A stretch of DNA of 64,000 nucleotides from Paracidovorax valerianellae (GCF_900102625.1 NZ_FMZC01000003.1:310001-374000); one strand, 5' to 3'; counted from the first letter of the stretch, positions 17,601 through 25,418 are shown. Notes: generated from the letters alone by a model not told the origin. Numbers and translations are program-made.

Positions 17601-18854
17601 GGCACGCTGGGGGCCGACCAGTTGTCGGTGCGGTCGCTGATCGACGGTGTGGACCTGCAGGACGGCCGGCTGCGCGCCACCTTGAACGGCGACCGGCTCG
17701 ACATCACCGAATTCCGCGTGAACGGCGGCCAGGGCAGCAACGCGCGCATCGCCGGCTTCAGCGGCAACCGCACTGCGGCACCGAAGGACGGCGGCACCCT
17801 CACGGGCAAGGGCAGCGTGTCATGGAGCACCGGCGCAAGCGCCGCGGCCTCGTCCGGCATAGCGATGGATTTCGACGCCGAAGCGCGCGCGCTGCAGGTG
17901 CTGGTGCGCGCGGACCGGCAGGTCAGCGTGTCCGGCAACCTCCAGGCACGGCTGCGGCAGGGCCAGTTCACCCTGCGCGGCAAGCTCACCACCGACCGCG
18001 CCACCATCATCCTGCCCGAGGCCGGCGCGCCCAGCCTGGGCACCGACGTGGTCGTGCGCTCGGCGGCCAAAGACCGCGAAACCGTCAAGCAGGCCGAACG
18101 TGCCGGCGAGGCCGCAGGCCGCGTCGAAGCCGCCAAGCCTCCGGACATCGCCGTCACCCTCAACCTGGGCGACGACTTCGCATTGCAGGGGCATGGCATC
18201 ACCACGCGCCTGGCCGGCGAGCTGGAAATCCGCGGCGCCACCGTGCCCGGTGCACCGCCACGCGTCACCGGCGAAGTGCGCACCGTGGAAGGCCGCTACC
18301 GCGCCTGGGGCCAGTCGCTCGATGTGGAAACGGGTCTGGCGCGCTTCAACGGCCCGTACGACAACCCGGCGCTCGACATCCTCGCCATCCGACCCAACAT
18401 CAGCGTGCGCGCCGGCGTGCAGGTCACCGGCTCGGCCAAGGCACCGCGCGTGCGGCTCTATTCCGACCCGGAACTGCCCGATGCGGAAAAACTCTCCTGG
18501 GTGGTGCTGGGCCGCAGCGGCGCCGCCGGCGGCGCCGAAGCCGCGCTGCTGCAACAGGCCGCGCTCGCCCTGCTGGGCGGCAACGGCAATTCCGGTGCGG
18601 GCAACTTCGCCAAGCGCGTCGGGCTCGACGAAATCGGGTTCAAGGGCCCGGGCTCGGGCGAGGACGCTTCGGCAGCGGCGCTCACCTTCGGCAAGCGGCT
18701 GTCCAAAGACCTGTACGTGACCTACGAACGCAGCCTTTCGGGTGCCCTGGGCACGCTGTATATCTTTTATGACCTGACCAAGAGCCTCACGCTGCGCGGC
18801 CAGACCGGCGCACAAAGCGCGGTGGACTTGATCTACACCGTGCGGTACGACTGA
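14640..18854 (+). CDS. tamB: Translocation and assembly module TamB (AsmA-like/DUF490)
   Basis: A 1404-aa inner-membrane-anchored periplasmic protein. An arginine-rich N-terminus and one helix (about 27-50) are followed by a very long beta-rich region of AsmA-like repeats that should form a periplasm-spanning groove. The C-terminal TamB/DUF490 domain (about 1000-1404) contains the typical GEVRTVEGRYRAWGQSLDVE and LPDAEKLSWVVLGR segments, ending LIYTVRYD. It pairs with tamA in one operon. A low-complexity Ala/Pro/Ser/Thr stretch at about residues 275-305 interrupts the repeats. Length is in the family range. Confidence 0.93.
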   Translation: MADRPSRNPYAAAAAPVPAPRRRRGWRIALWTLAALLALVAIVLGAAWWWAGGQASLATTLDRAARYLPADQRLETRDVTGSLRAGGHIGWLRWSSPTLAVEVNDARIGWQLAPLLQRQLTLGEVHAAEVRITPQGPPRTEPEAPPQPLESLVLPLRIDVPFRVDSIIWAAPSPVIAQGLAGRYRYDGTHHRLVVDNVAFAQGIYSGQATVQAQSPMALELRADGTVRTASPGGGDDLEAKAHAEAKGTLATAAARLQITAQLQAQTAAPLTTSAPLPSASAPTAARAPSNTASKTAATKPAKSVARSALPAEPMRADVQAEVAPWATQPLVQAKADVASLDLAALWPQAPATLLSGQVRVDPAAAAPGAATTGWAIAAQLRNALPGPWDQAKLPLEGIDAQVDFDGAQWTIPEATARIGNGTVALQGRFTPATRAMEGRAEVRGLRPSAVYSTLDATPIAGQAQARSEGGDDDPLVRFSADLRATGAAAPRRAGSGAALRVERLNTEGTWQGSRLTLARLQLDALQAQVNAQSLQIGTADLSVKGQLQATVPGATAKLDGQIAPRAGDGQLELRVADAQRVQHWVESLPGLATALRGAAMQGDAQFTTRWNGGWQTLQRQLQAAGLLAPAAAGTARAAASERFEWQARLTAPRFDVSLPASGSAAPLSVRLTAVRADAAGGLAQSTLSLDGEARVDRRRLDLRLRGTGGTATPGQWSAQITELRAQARDEQLPGPWTVQFNQPLSITTRQAPGLQVETSGGGATVSGPAPGQVTLSWEPVRFAQGANGAIALRTQGRLQGLPMAWTDAFGPQGQEALQRLGLAGNLVFDGDWDVDAGETLRATASVRRASGDIRVLAGSAPPATTVVRSSGQGQGAGRAQASEGPGTPAGVRQAEVQLQAEGDTVRARLQWDSERAGRVQAEGSTRLARADGGWQWPADAPLAATVRAQLPDVGVWSALAPPGWRVKGTLDANVALAGNRTAPRWSGTLGADQLSVRSLIDGVDLQDGRLRATLNGDRLDITEFRVNGGQGSNARIAGFSGNRTAAPKDGGTLTGKGSVSWSTGASAAASSGIAMDFDAEARALQVLVRADRQVSVSGNLQARLRQGQFTLRGKLTTDRATIILPEAGAPSLGTDVVVRSAAKDRETVKQAERAGEAAGRVEAAKPPDIAVTLNLGDDFALQGHGITTRLAGELEIRGATVPGAPPRVTGEVRTVEGRYRAWGQSLDVETGLARFNGPYDNPALDILAIRPNISVRAGVQVTGSAKAPRVRLYSDPELPDAEKLSWVVLGRSGAAGGAEAALLQQAALALLGGNGNSGAGNFAKRVGLDEIGFKGPGSGEDASAAALTFGKRLSKDLYVTYERSLSGALGTLYIFYDLTKSLTLRGQTGAQSAVDLIYTVRYD

Positions 18855-18885
18855 AAGGGCTCAGCCGGTCACCGGTGCAGGGCCT

Positions 18886-19404
18886 TCAGCCGGCGGCCGC
18901 CCTGGCGACCTGCGGTGCGCTGTACACCCGGCCATCCAGGTGCGGCAGATAGGGGTAGAGCAGCCCGCCCGCCGCCTGCAGCAATTCGAACTGCGGCTGC
19001 GCCAGGCTCAGCTCGATGAAATCGAAGTGGCACAACGTGCCGTACAGGCCGCCGCGCGGGTTCGTCACCGGCACCCCGTGGTAGGCCACCACCACCCCGC
19101 GGAAGGAACTGGACAGCAACCGATCGTCATGCATCGAGTTGTCCACCAATAGCGAGCCATCGCGCAGCACGAACTGGCAAAAGCTGTTGTCCAGTGCCAC
19201 CACGGCCAGCGCCTCCGGCCGAATCTCGTGCTGCTTGTCGTAGAGAAAGACGTTGATGAGCTGCGACTCGATCACTTGAAAAACCCCCGTGTACCGATGC
19301 GGCACTCCGCGGTTCAGGGCCTCCATGGCAGGATAAAGTCCGTCCGCTTGAAGCAGCGCGTGGAACTGTGGAGGCGTCATCGAGAGGGTCATTGCGGGAG
19401 GCAT
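18886..19404 (-). CDS. GAF-like domain protein
   Basis: A 172-aa soluble protein resembling a single GAF-type sensor domain: HRYTGVFQVIESQLINVFLYDK, then VALDNSFCQFVLRDGSLLVDN and a closing NPRGGLYGTLCHFDF, which reads like the GxxxGxLCxxD end of bacterial GAF domains. No output domain is attached. Several Met codons near the start (19404, 19392, 19380) make the exact start uncertain, and none has a clear ribosome binding site. It is convergent with tamB (31 bp) and divergent from the tRNA gene. Function unknown. Confidence 0.7.
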   Translation of the reverse strand: MPPAMTLSMTPPQFHALLQADGLYPAMEALNRGVPHRYTGVFQVIESQLINVFLYDKQHEIRPEALAVVALDNSFCQFVLRDGSLLVDNSMHDDRLLSSSFRGVVVAYHGVPVTNPRGGLYGTLCHFDFIELSLAQPQFELLQAAGGLLYPYLPHLDGRVYSAPQVARAAAG

Positions 19405-19524
19405 TTTAGGCGTTCGCCCCGCTGGAGGCTCTGCGTACCAAGAGGCGCTTCCTCAAGCTGGTGGAAAAATGGTCTTCCTTCACGCGCTCTCAACGATGGT
19501 CCTCAGGCGCATCAGCGGCACCTT

Positions 19525-19530
19525 TACAAT
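19525..19530 (+). promoter_or_regulatory. Probable -10 box of the tRNA-Arg gene
   Basis: TACAAT lies 8 bp before the first base of the tRNA. No good -35 match is seen 16-18 bp upstream. Confidence 0.45.
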
Positions 19531-19538
19531 CGCCCGTC

Positions 19539-19613
19539 CTCCTCGTAGTTCAATGGATAGAACGAGTGCCTCCTAAGCGCTAGATACAGGTTCGATTCCT
19601 GTCGAGGGGACCA
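19539..19613 (+). tRNA. tRNA-Arg (anticodon CCT)
   Basis: A full cloverleaf can be drawn. The acceptor CTCCTCG pairs with CGAGGGG (one U-G pair), the D stem is GTTC/GAAC, and the anticodon stem is AGTGC/GCGCT around loop CTCCTAA with anticodon CCT at 19572-19574. The T arm is ACAGG-TTCGATT-CCTGT, with discriminator A and an encoded CCA. It reads AGG codons. Its 3' end is duplicated 4.8 kb downstream at 24371-24384, showing that it served as an integration site. Confidence 0.95.
19599..19613. other. attL-type site in tRNA-Arg 3' end
   Basis: CTGTCGAGGGGACCA at the end of the tRNA, matching the right-end copy except for one G. Confidence 0.7.
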
Positions 19614-19619
19614 GTGACC

Positions 19620-19654
19620 AGTCCGTAAGAGTCTAAACTCTTCCGGACTTTTTT
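19620..19654 (+). terminator. Intrinsic terminator after tRNA-Arg
   Basis: A 13-position stem (19620-19632 with 19637-19649, one T-C mismatch) closes a 4-nt loop CTAA and ends in a run of six T at 19649-19654. Confidence 0.9.
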
Positions 19655-19891
19655 ATAAATATGGAGCGAGGCGCGCGTCAATGGATAACAGGGGCGCCCA
19701 ACCTAGAGAAAGCTCCAGTTCATCAGGCACATGATCTCGGGGCAGAAGACCACACGGGGCATCCACGGTATGGAGATACGCCGTTGATGATGTATCCCAA
19801 TTAAAGTGAAGTTTTGGCCATTGGCTTGGTGGCAACCCTTCCAGTGCGTCGCGGTATACGTGCATGTTTTGTCCAGACGCTCAACTGGCTT

Positions 19892-20500
19892 TCATTGCGC
19901 TTGTGCTTGCCGATCTGAGCGCTCATGCATGTCTTTCATCATGTGCGCGTCCTTCATAAACCATTCGATCATCTCCCAACGGTCAAGCCTACTGCTTTGA
20001 TTCCCCATGCTCCTGCGAATTTCCAAGAGCAGCGTTGCCATCAATGCAAGCCAGTGAGATGTCTTTTGGTCTAGTGGTCGTTGGTCTCCATCGATTTGAT
20101 AGAAGAACTGCATGAGCGAGTTGTACGCCCGAACAACCTCGTCGTTGGCAACGAGAGAGAGCTTGAAGCCCACCTGTCTGTATTCAAACGACATCATGCG
20201 ACTGACCGCAATTTCGTTCTTATTTTTGTTCTTGTATTTGGGATCTGAGGCGAGCGAAGCCTCAGTAGTGAAAAGCAGAAAAAAAGGATCGAGTAGCGCG
20301 TTGTAAGTGGCGATTCTGTCCTCGCGCAGTCTGTCCTCAAGCTCACGTATGCGGGCCTGCTGGTTGTCTCTTTCAGCACGAGCGGATTCGATCTTATTTT
20401 TCAGAGTCCACCCGATTGCCCCCAGGATTGCGAGCAACACGGGAGTTACGAGAGTCGCGATCGATGCAACGGTCTCAAGAACAGTCTTTTCTGCTGCCAT
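19892..20500 (-). CDS. Membrane-anchored coiled-coil protein of unknown function (element cargo)
   Basis: A 202-aa protein. One N-terminal membrane helix (about 10-31, SIATLVTPVLLAILGAIGW) is followed by a short charged coiled coil (about 33-62, with QQARIRELEDRLREDR). A soluble helical domain then contains the memorable segments NALLDPFFLLF, RQVGFKLSLVANDEVVRAYNSLMQFFYQ and LLLEIRRSMGNQ. I recall similar unnamed proteins in many bacteria but no named domain or function. G+C is lower than in the flanking chromosome. No clear ribosome binding site precedes ATG 20500. The 278 bp between the tRNA and this gene hold only the terminator and an unconvincing 70-codon frame. Confidence 0.75.
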   Translation of the reverse strand: MAAEKTVLETVASIATLVTPVLLAILGAIGWTLKNKIESARAERDNQQARIRELEDRLREDRIATYNALLDPFFLLFTTEASLASDPKYKNKNKNEIAVSRMMSFEYRQVGFKLSLVANDEVVRAYNSLMQFFYQIDGDQRPLDQKTSHWLALMATLLLEIRRSMGNQSSRLDRWEMIEWFMKDAHMMKDMHERSDRQAQAQ

Positions 20501-20680
20501 GCGTGATTGTGGTTGGGTGTGAGATGAATCGAAGTGTAGGTCGCACGGTTGCGAAGCCCATTGCCCTCGCTGACGTGAAGTAGCTTTGCTGCCGATATGC
20601 CACACACGCGGACTGAACTGCCATCTCCTCTGGCCCCAAACGTCACATCGAATCCGTTGGTTTGACAGCCACTGCAACTC

Positions 20681-21532
20681 CTATGCGAGCAAGTGAAGTT
20701 TGCCATCTTCGCCAAGTTCGATGGCCATACTCCAGTCGTTCCACATCCATGGCGTAGGCGTCTGCAGCAACTCAGTGCCGCAAAAATCGTCTGCACACAT
20801 CCCGGTCAGAAAAATGCAAATCGGTGCATGCATTGGCTTGGGCCAGCCATCAGATGCAAGATCAACCTTGACCTCAAGCAAGCGCGCGTCATTCGCGAAA
20901 CCAGCATACAAAGTCGCTAGGCGGCCGTCCGCCACCTTGATGATGGCTCCATGAAGGCGAGTTATTGCCCATAGCGTTATGAAGTTCTTTGCTCCCGCCA
21001 GCTTGGCAAGATCCGCAGCGTCGACCACTCCATTGCACAAACACACCTGCACAAGATCTTCGTAAAGTACATCGTCGGTGAATGCGGGCTTCCAGACAAA
21101 TCGATTGGCAAGAAAAAGAAATAGAGCCTCGTCGCTTTGAGACAGTGGATAGCCCGAAGTTAGCTTGCGTAGTGCTTTGTCGAATTTGTGTCGAGCGGCA
21201 TCCCGTCTAAGTCCTGAGCCCATCTTGAGCTCTTCGTCTGTTAGCAAGCTCAGATTTGCCAAGCCTGCCGCTCTCAAGTCATCGAGCGTGGGTCTCAGCC
21301 GACGCAACCCAAGACTCCATACACGGAAGCTTGTAAAGATATCGCGGACTCGCTGAGTGACTGGGCCCTTGCTTCGCTGATCACGATGCGCAAGGAAGTC
21401 TCCGATCTCTCGAAAGCTCTCTTTCCCATGAGATGTCTCTCGTTGGTCGAGGAACAAGCGGTCGAGATCTTCGGCTTTGGCGCGACCTTCCATAAGTCGG
21501 CGTGCTCGTGCTTGCAACTCAGATTTGATCAT
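20681..21532 (-). CDS. Unrecognised 283-aa protein (element cargo)
   Basis: A 283-aa soluble protein without signal peptide or membrane helices. The N-terminal third is highly charged and includes RETSHGKESFREIGDFLAHR, a His/Arg-rich stretch of the kind conserved in unknown families. The middle is helical (LTDEELKMGSGLRRDAARHKFDKALRKL). The C-terminal half looks alpha/beta (IFLTGMCADDFCGTELLQ, WNDWSMAIELGEDGKLHLLA). It is upstream of the membrane coiled-coil gene on the same strand with a 180-bp gap. I cannot assign a function. Base composition is lower in G+C than the surroundings. Confidence 0.7.
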   Translation of the reverse strand: MIKSELQARARRLMEGRAKAEDLDRLFLDQRETSHGKESFREIGDFLAHRDQRSKGPVTQRVRDIFTSFRVWSLGLRRLRPTLDDLRAAGLANLSLLTDEELKMGSGLRRDAARHKFDKALRKLTSGYPLSQSDEALFLFLANRFVWKPAFTDDVLYEDLVQVCLCNGVVDAADLAKLAGAKNFITLWAITRLHGAIIKVADGRLATLYAGFANDARLLEVKVDLASDGWPKPMHAPICIFLTGMCADDFCGTELLQTPTPWMWNDWSMAIELGEDGKLHLLA

Positions 21533-22102
21533 TCAATGAGTCTCATGGGATGACGCTCCTCCGCGAGCACAGTCAGAGTGCTTCGGATGTCGCGAATGTT
21601 GGCGGCCTAGTCAATCGTAGCTGGCCGCCCCTGTCTATGAGACTTCATGCATTCGAAGGAAATGCCTTGAATTGGCGCCTTGGCAACCAACCGATACTGT
21701 TCGCATTCCACCAGTATCCGCATCAAAAATCTGTCACGTAACTCGTGCCCAACTTTGGTTTCAACGGCCAGTCAAAAGCCGTCAAATCCCGTCACAAGAA
21801 TCCACTCAAAAAAAGCCTGGAGGCCGCACCACGCCGCGCGCCGCCCATGGTCGGCAGGGTCGGCAGAAACGGGCTGTTTAGAGGGCAGGTGAGGCGGGGT
21901 CTCCACTGCGCGCTCGGGGGTTCCGTCGTCTTCATCAGGGGAGCGCTGTGATAGCCATGCACGGCGGCTTGCCTCGTGGCAGATCAACCTTTGACGGGAT
22001 ATTGGACGGTGTCGCAGCACGCGGCATGATGATTTCGGGCGGGAGAAGGTTCTTTGCGCCCAAATCGCTTCGTCATTCTCATGCGAGCCGCTATGCTGAG
22101 CC
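21533..22102. other. 570-bp stretch of the element without a convincing gene
   Basis: This lies between two divergently transcribed cargo genes (283-aa protein on minus, DUF6338 on plus), so it should hold both promoters. Short frames on both strands overlap each other and lack ribosome binding sites or recognisable products. I see no repeat array or strong hairpin. Confidence 0.5.
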
Positions 22103-22744
22103 ATGCCTGAACTATCTAAAGACGTTGTAGCTTTGTTGCAGTACCTTGCACCAGGCTTCCTCGTCGCGTGGGTCTACTTCGGCCTAACCTCTCACATCAA
22201 ACCATCTCAATTTGAGCGTGTTGTTCAAGCTCTCGTTTTTACGGTCGCTGTTCAGGCGATAGTCGCGATGGAAAAGTGGGGCGCTGAACGCATCGGATCA
22301 AGGTGGTTTTCATTGGGGGAATGGACATCTGAATCCACACTCATGGCGTCCATGGCTACAGCTATCCTGCTGGGAGTCGGTGTTTCAACATTGACTAACA
22401 CTGATGGAATTCACGCCCTCGCGCGAAAGCTCGGGCTCAGCAAAAGAAGTGGCCACCCTGGGGAATGGTTTGGAGCCTTCTGCGACTGTCCCCGCTACGT
22501 CGTGCTTCAATTGAAAGACGGATCACGTATCTATGGCTGGCCGTCCCGATGGCCTTCTGAGTCGTCGAATGGGCATTTTTTCATTACTGACGTCACTCGG
22601 CAGGCCAATGGAGAAACGCAGGTGCTAGTTCAACTCGAAGGAATACTCATCGACGCGAAGGATGTAGCATCAGTTGAATTTGTCAAAGAACCGGAGACCA
22701 ATGATGGCCAAGCCCCCAGCACCTGTGACCCCACTGCGGCCTAG
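22103..22744 (+). CDS. DUF6338-like membrane protein (element cargo)
   Basis: A 213-aa protein. It opens with a short amphipathic segment and a membrane helix (LLQYLAPGFLVAWVYFGL), with further hydrophobic helices at about 40-55 and 78-95. A cytoplasmic beta-rich domain follows (WFGAFCDCPRYVVLQLKDGSRIYGWPSRWP, then SSNGHFFITDV). This layout of membrane helices, then a small domain carrying LKDGxxxxGxP, matches my memory of DUF6338, a family of unknown function. The gene overlaps a proline-rich small ORF at its 3' end, suggesting translational coupling. It is on the opposite strand from the other cargo genes. Confidence 0.72.
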   Translation: MPELSKDVVALLQYLAPGFLVAWVYFGLTSHIKPSQFERVVQALVFTVAVQAIVAMEKWGAERIGSRWFSLGEWTSESTLMASMATAILLGVGVSTLTNTDGIHALARKLGLSKRSGHPGEWFGAFCDCPRYVVLQLKDGSRIYGWPSRWPSESSNGHFFITDVTRQANGETQVLVQLEGILIDAKDVASVEFVKEPETNDGQAPSTCDPTAA

Positions 22745-22844
22745 CAGCCCACCGGACCAGCGCCGCGATCAGGCCAACGTTAACCCACCGGCAAGCTACG
22801 CCAAGCCGCCAATGCCACCAGCGCCACCCGCGAAAAAAAACTAG
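22701..22844 (+). CDS. Small proline-rich protein overlapping the DUF6338 gene
   Basis: A 47-codon frame starting ATGATG inside the end of the DUF6338 gene and ending in TAG. The product is very rich in Pro (MAKPPAPVTPLRP, later SYAKPPMPPAPPAKKN), soluble and basic at the end. It overlaps the upstream gene in another frame by 44 nt. Partner genes of this shape after a DUF6338 gene would fit a small accessory peptide, but codon evidence alone is weak because the region is short. Confidence 0.45.
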   Translation: MMAKPPAPVTPLRPSSPPDQRRDQANVNPPASYAKPPMPPAPPAKKN

Positions 22845-23087
22845 CCTAGCTTCCCCATCCTCATATGCGGGCAATCTGTTTTCTAGCCCGCACAGCCAAG
22901 CGCGTTTACTCTTTGTTTCCGCGACGAGCTGGGCAACATCTGGCGTCGTCTCCAACCGGGCGGCACTGGTCGTGAGTCATGTGGCCTCGCTTGGAATCCG
23001 GTCCAGCAGAAGCGACTTGCAGCGTTCGATTTAGAGCATCAGCTAACTTCGCGGCATGAGCGCCATCATGCGTTCGTGCGTGGCAAG

Positions 23088-24273
23088 TTACTGCTCAGGG
23101 GTCGCACCACCATTTCCCAAGTAGTCCGCCCACCACTGCATAAGTTTCGTCCGGTCAGCTATGTACGTGGTGCGGTGGTACGCCGCCCTGATCTCGTTCT
23201 GCTCCCGGTGCGCGAGCTGTCTCTCGATCACATCCGGGTTCCATCTGTGTTCGTTGGCCACGGTCGAGAACAAGGCCCTGAACCCGTGGGCTGTGGCGAT
23301 GCTCTTGTAGCCCATGCGCGCGAGCGCTGAGTTGAAGGTGTTCTCGCTCAGTGGCTTGCTCGGGTAGTACGGACTCGGGAACACCAGCTCGCGGCCACCG
23401 CTGATGGCTTCGATCTTGTCCAACACTTCGAGGGCCTGTTTGGACAGGGGCACGCGGTGTTCCTCGCGCATTTTCATGCGCTCTGCGGGGATGGTCCACA
23501 GCGCCGCCTTGCGGTCGAATTCCACCCAGCGCGCGCCGCGTACTTCACCTGGCCTGCAGGCCGTCAGCATGAGCATGCGCAGGCCCAACACGATGCTCGG
23601 GGAGCCGTCATAGGCCGCGAGCTTGCGCATGAACTCAGGCAGCTCTTTGTCCGCCAAGGCGGCCCGGTGCTGGACGGTGCGGGGTTTGAGAATTTCCGAG
23701 GGCACCAGATCCAGAATCGGGTTGGTGTCGATGCGCTGGTGCGTGACGGCCCAGCGATAGATAGCCTTCACGCGCTGCAGCAAGCGGCCCGCCTGATCGC
23801 TGGCGCCACGCGCCTCCACCGCTTTGACCGCTTCCATGACCTCCCGGGCCTTCAGGCTGACCATCGGCCGTGAACCGAGGGCCGGGAACACATCCGATTC
23901 GAGTGAAGCCCGGATGCGGCCCATGGTGATGGGCTCCCAGCGGGTGGACTGGTGTTCGAGCCAGTTCTCGGGCCACGGCTTCGAGGGTGTTGCGGTTTTC
24001 GTGGACGATCCGGGCCTTTTGCTCCTTGCGGGCCTCCCCGGGGTCTTGGTTGTCTTGCAGCAGCTTGCGGGCCTTGCTGGCGGATTCCGTTGCCATCTTG
24101 AGGCTGATGTCGGGGTACACGCCAAAGGCCAGGCGCTTTTCTTTTCCTGCGAAGCGGTACTTCATGCGACAGTAGCGCCCGCCTGCCTTGGTGATTTCGA
24201 GATACAGGCCCAAGCCGTTGGCGTGTTTGCCAGGTTCAGAGAGGGTGCGGAGCTTCGTGTCGGTGAGTTTCAA
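23088..24273 (-). pseudogene. Tyrosine recombinase/integrase (P4-like), frameshifted
   Basis: The encoded protein would be about 395 aa. The N-terminal domain (LTDTKLRTLSEPGKHANGLGLYLE and KYRFAGKEKRLAFGVYPDISL) is the DUF4102-type region of P4-like integrases. The catalytic domain has ACRPGEVRGARW (Arg), HGFRALFSTVANE (HxxR) and LAHREQNEIRAAYHR (His, then Tyr). The two halves are in different frames. Around 23963-23968, after EAVARE, one extra nucleotide shifts the frame; removing it restores the expected EAVAREWLEHQSTRWEP. The start is probably TTG 24273. All catalytic residues are downstream of the lesion, so a full-length product requires a frameshift event or the lesion is a sequencing error. 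Confidence 0.82.
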
Positions 24274-24370
24274 GGGGCACCAAAAAGGTCTGGGGGCACA
24301 AAGGGGCACATTTTTCCAGCGCCTTTTTAGAAGTGAGTATTTATGCGGCCTAGCGGGCAGAATGTGAGAG

Positions 24371-24384
24371 CTGTCGAGGGACCA
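24371..24384. other. attR-type copy of tRNA-Arg 3' end
   Basis: CTGTCGAGGGACCA repeats the last 15 bases of tRNA-Arg with one G missing, 98 bp beyond the integrase start. GC-rich chromosome resumes to its right. Confidence 0.7.
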
Positions 24385-24484
24385 TTTCACGGCAAAACAT
24401 AAGCATGGGTCACTGGAGTCCGCCGATGGGAAATCAGCGATCCGGTGCTGGCTCCGATTCAGGACCCATCAAACCGTCTCGCCT

Positions 24485-24745
24485 CTACCGGCTCAACATC
24501 GCCACCACCGCGACGATCCCGATCACCACTACCGCCACCGCCCGCGCGGCCCAGCCGCCCAGGCTGGCGGCGGTCATGCCTGCGATGCCGGCCTTCACCG
24601 TTCCGGCGTGGCGGCCTTCGTGGGTGCCGGATTCAAAGGCGGAGCGCCTGCTGATCGCTGTTGATTGAGGATGGCCGCAGCCGGGGCAGGCCACTGCCTG
24701 GTCGGAAATCTGCCGGTTGCATTCAGGGCATTGAACGAGTGCCAT
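24485..24745 (-). CDS. Zinc-ribbon membrane protein
   Basis: An 86-aa protein. The N-terminal zinc ribbon has two CxxC pairs (CPECNRQISDQAVACPGCG, residues 6-24), then a polar linker and a C-terminal membrane helix (about 63-84, ending VVVIGIVAVVAMLSR). Start ATG 24745 is preceded by GGAGAGGA at good spacing, the clearest ribosome binding site in this neighbourhood. Function unknown. It lies just outside the integrated element. Confidence 0.8.
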   Translation of the reverse strand: MALVQCPECNRQISDQAVACPGCGHPQSTAISRRSAFESGTHEGRHAGTVKAGIAGMTAASLGGWAARAVAVVVIGIVAVVAMLSR

Positions 24746-24856
24746 GGGTTTCCTCTCCTGGTGGATTGAACGATGGCCACAACCTGCTTGTGACCATCGG
24801 ACCATAGCCCGGCGCTGGTCCACGGCAGTTTCGAAATGCTTCAAGACGCGTTGCAT

Positions 24857-25366
24857 CTACGGCGTCATTGGGTAGCCAGCCAGTTCCCACCGGCTGCCAT
24901 CGGCAAAAAACAGCATCAGTCTCAAGTCGCCGGACGAGGTAACCAGGCGGAAGCGACGAACTTTCGACAACTGTTGATTGACCCAAACCTCCAGGCGCAT
25001 CACCGGCTCATCGCATGCGGCCATCGTCTGCAAGATTTGCTCAGCACGCAGTCCGCCCTCTCCCACCAGTCTGTATCGGAATGTCGACCAGTTGCATACG
25101 CGTATGCCCAAAAGGCCGGCATTACGGGTACTCAAACGTACCGATGGGCCACTGTCCATCCCCACCCTCGGCCAATCGGCTCGCTCCGTGCCGTTGGGCT
25201 CGAAGATCGTGACCAGCGCCCATCCATCGGTATCCAGCGTAGACAGGTTAAAGTTTTCAAAGATTGGTCCTGTCGCTGGCTTGGTGGGTGGCGGCTGCGA
25301 AGCCCCCGCGCCACCCGCAGCGAAAGGGAGTGCGGCGCAAGCAACGAGAGCCATCACCCTTCGCAT
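24857..25366 (-). CDS. Exported META/HslJ-like domain protein
   Basis: A 169-aa exported protein. The signal peptide is residues about 1-22 (MRRVMALVACAALPFAAGG). The mature part resembles a META (HslJ) domain: GWALVTIFEPNGT, VRLSTRNAGLLGIRVCNWSTFRYRL, then ILQTMAACDEPVMRLEVWVNQQL and LRLMLFFADGSRWEL, in the family order. META proteins are small periplasmic or outer-membrane-associated stress proteins of unclear mechanism. An upstream ATG at 25393 adds nine residues; I prefer 25366 because it gives a normal signal peptide. Confidence 0.7.
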   Translation of the reverse strand: MRRVMALVACAALPFAAGGAGASQPPPTKPATGPIFENFNLSTLDTDGWALVTIFEPNGTERADWPRVGMDSGPSVRLSTRNAGLLGIRVCNWSTFRYRLVGEGGLRAEQILQTMAACDEPVMRLEVWVNQQLSKVRRFRLVTSSGDLRLMLFFADGSRWELAGYPMTP

Positions 25367-25418
25367 CTTCTGAGTCTGGTCAGGTAGCGCCATCAAGCGT
25401 TCAATGGCGGCGAGCACC

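Larger units (their letters stand above)
19599..24384. mobile_element. tRNA-Arg-integrated genomic element, about 4.8 kb
   Basis: The left boundary is the 3' end of tRNA-Arg and the right boundary a near-copy of it (CTGTCGAGGG, then ACCA) at 24371-24384. A tyrosine integrase gene has its 5' end about 100 bp inside the right boundary. Between the boundaries the sequence is visibly poorer in G+C, with codon use unlike the flanks. The cargo is a membrane coiled-coil protein, a 283-aa unknown protein, a DUF6338 membrane protein and a proline-rich small ORF. Because the integrase carries a frameshift, the element is probably immobile now. No transfer, replication or phage structural genes are present. 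Confidence 0.8.

Noticed and set aside
19653-19865. A 70-codon minus-strand frame just inside the element
   Set aside because: Its end overlaps the tRNA terminator, it lacks a ribosome binding site and it has no recognisable features. It may be a remnant.
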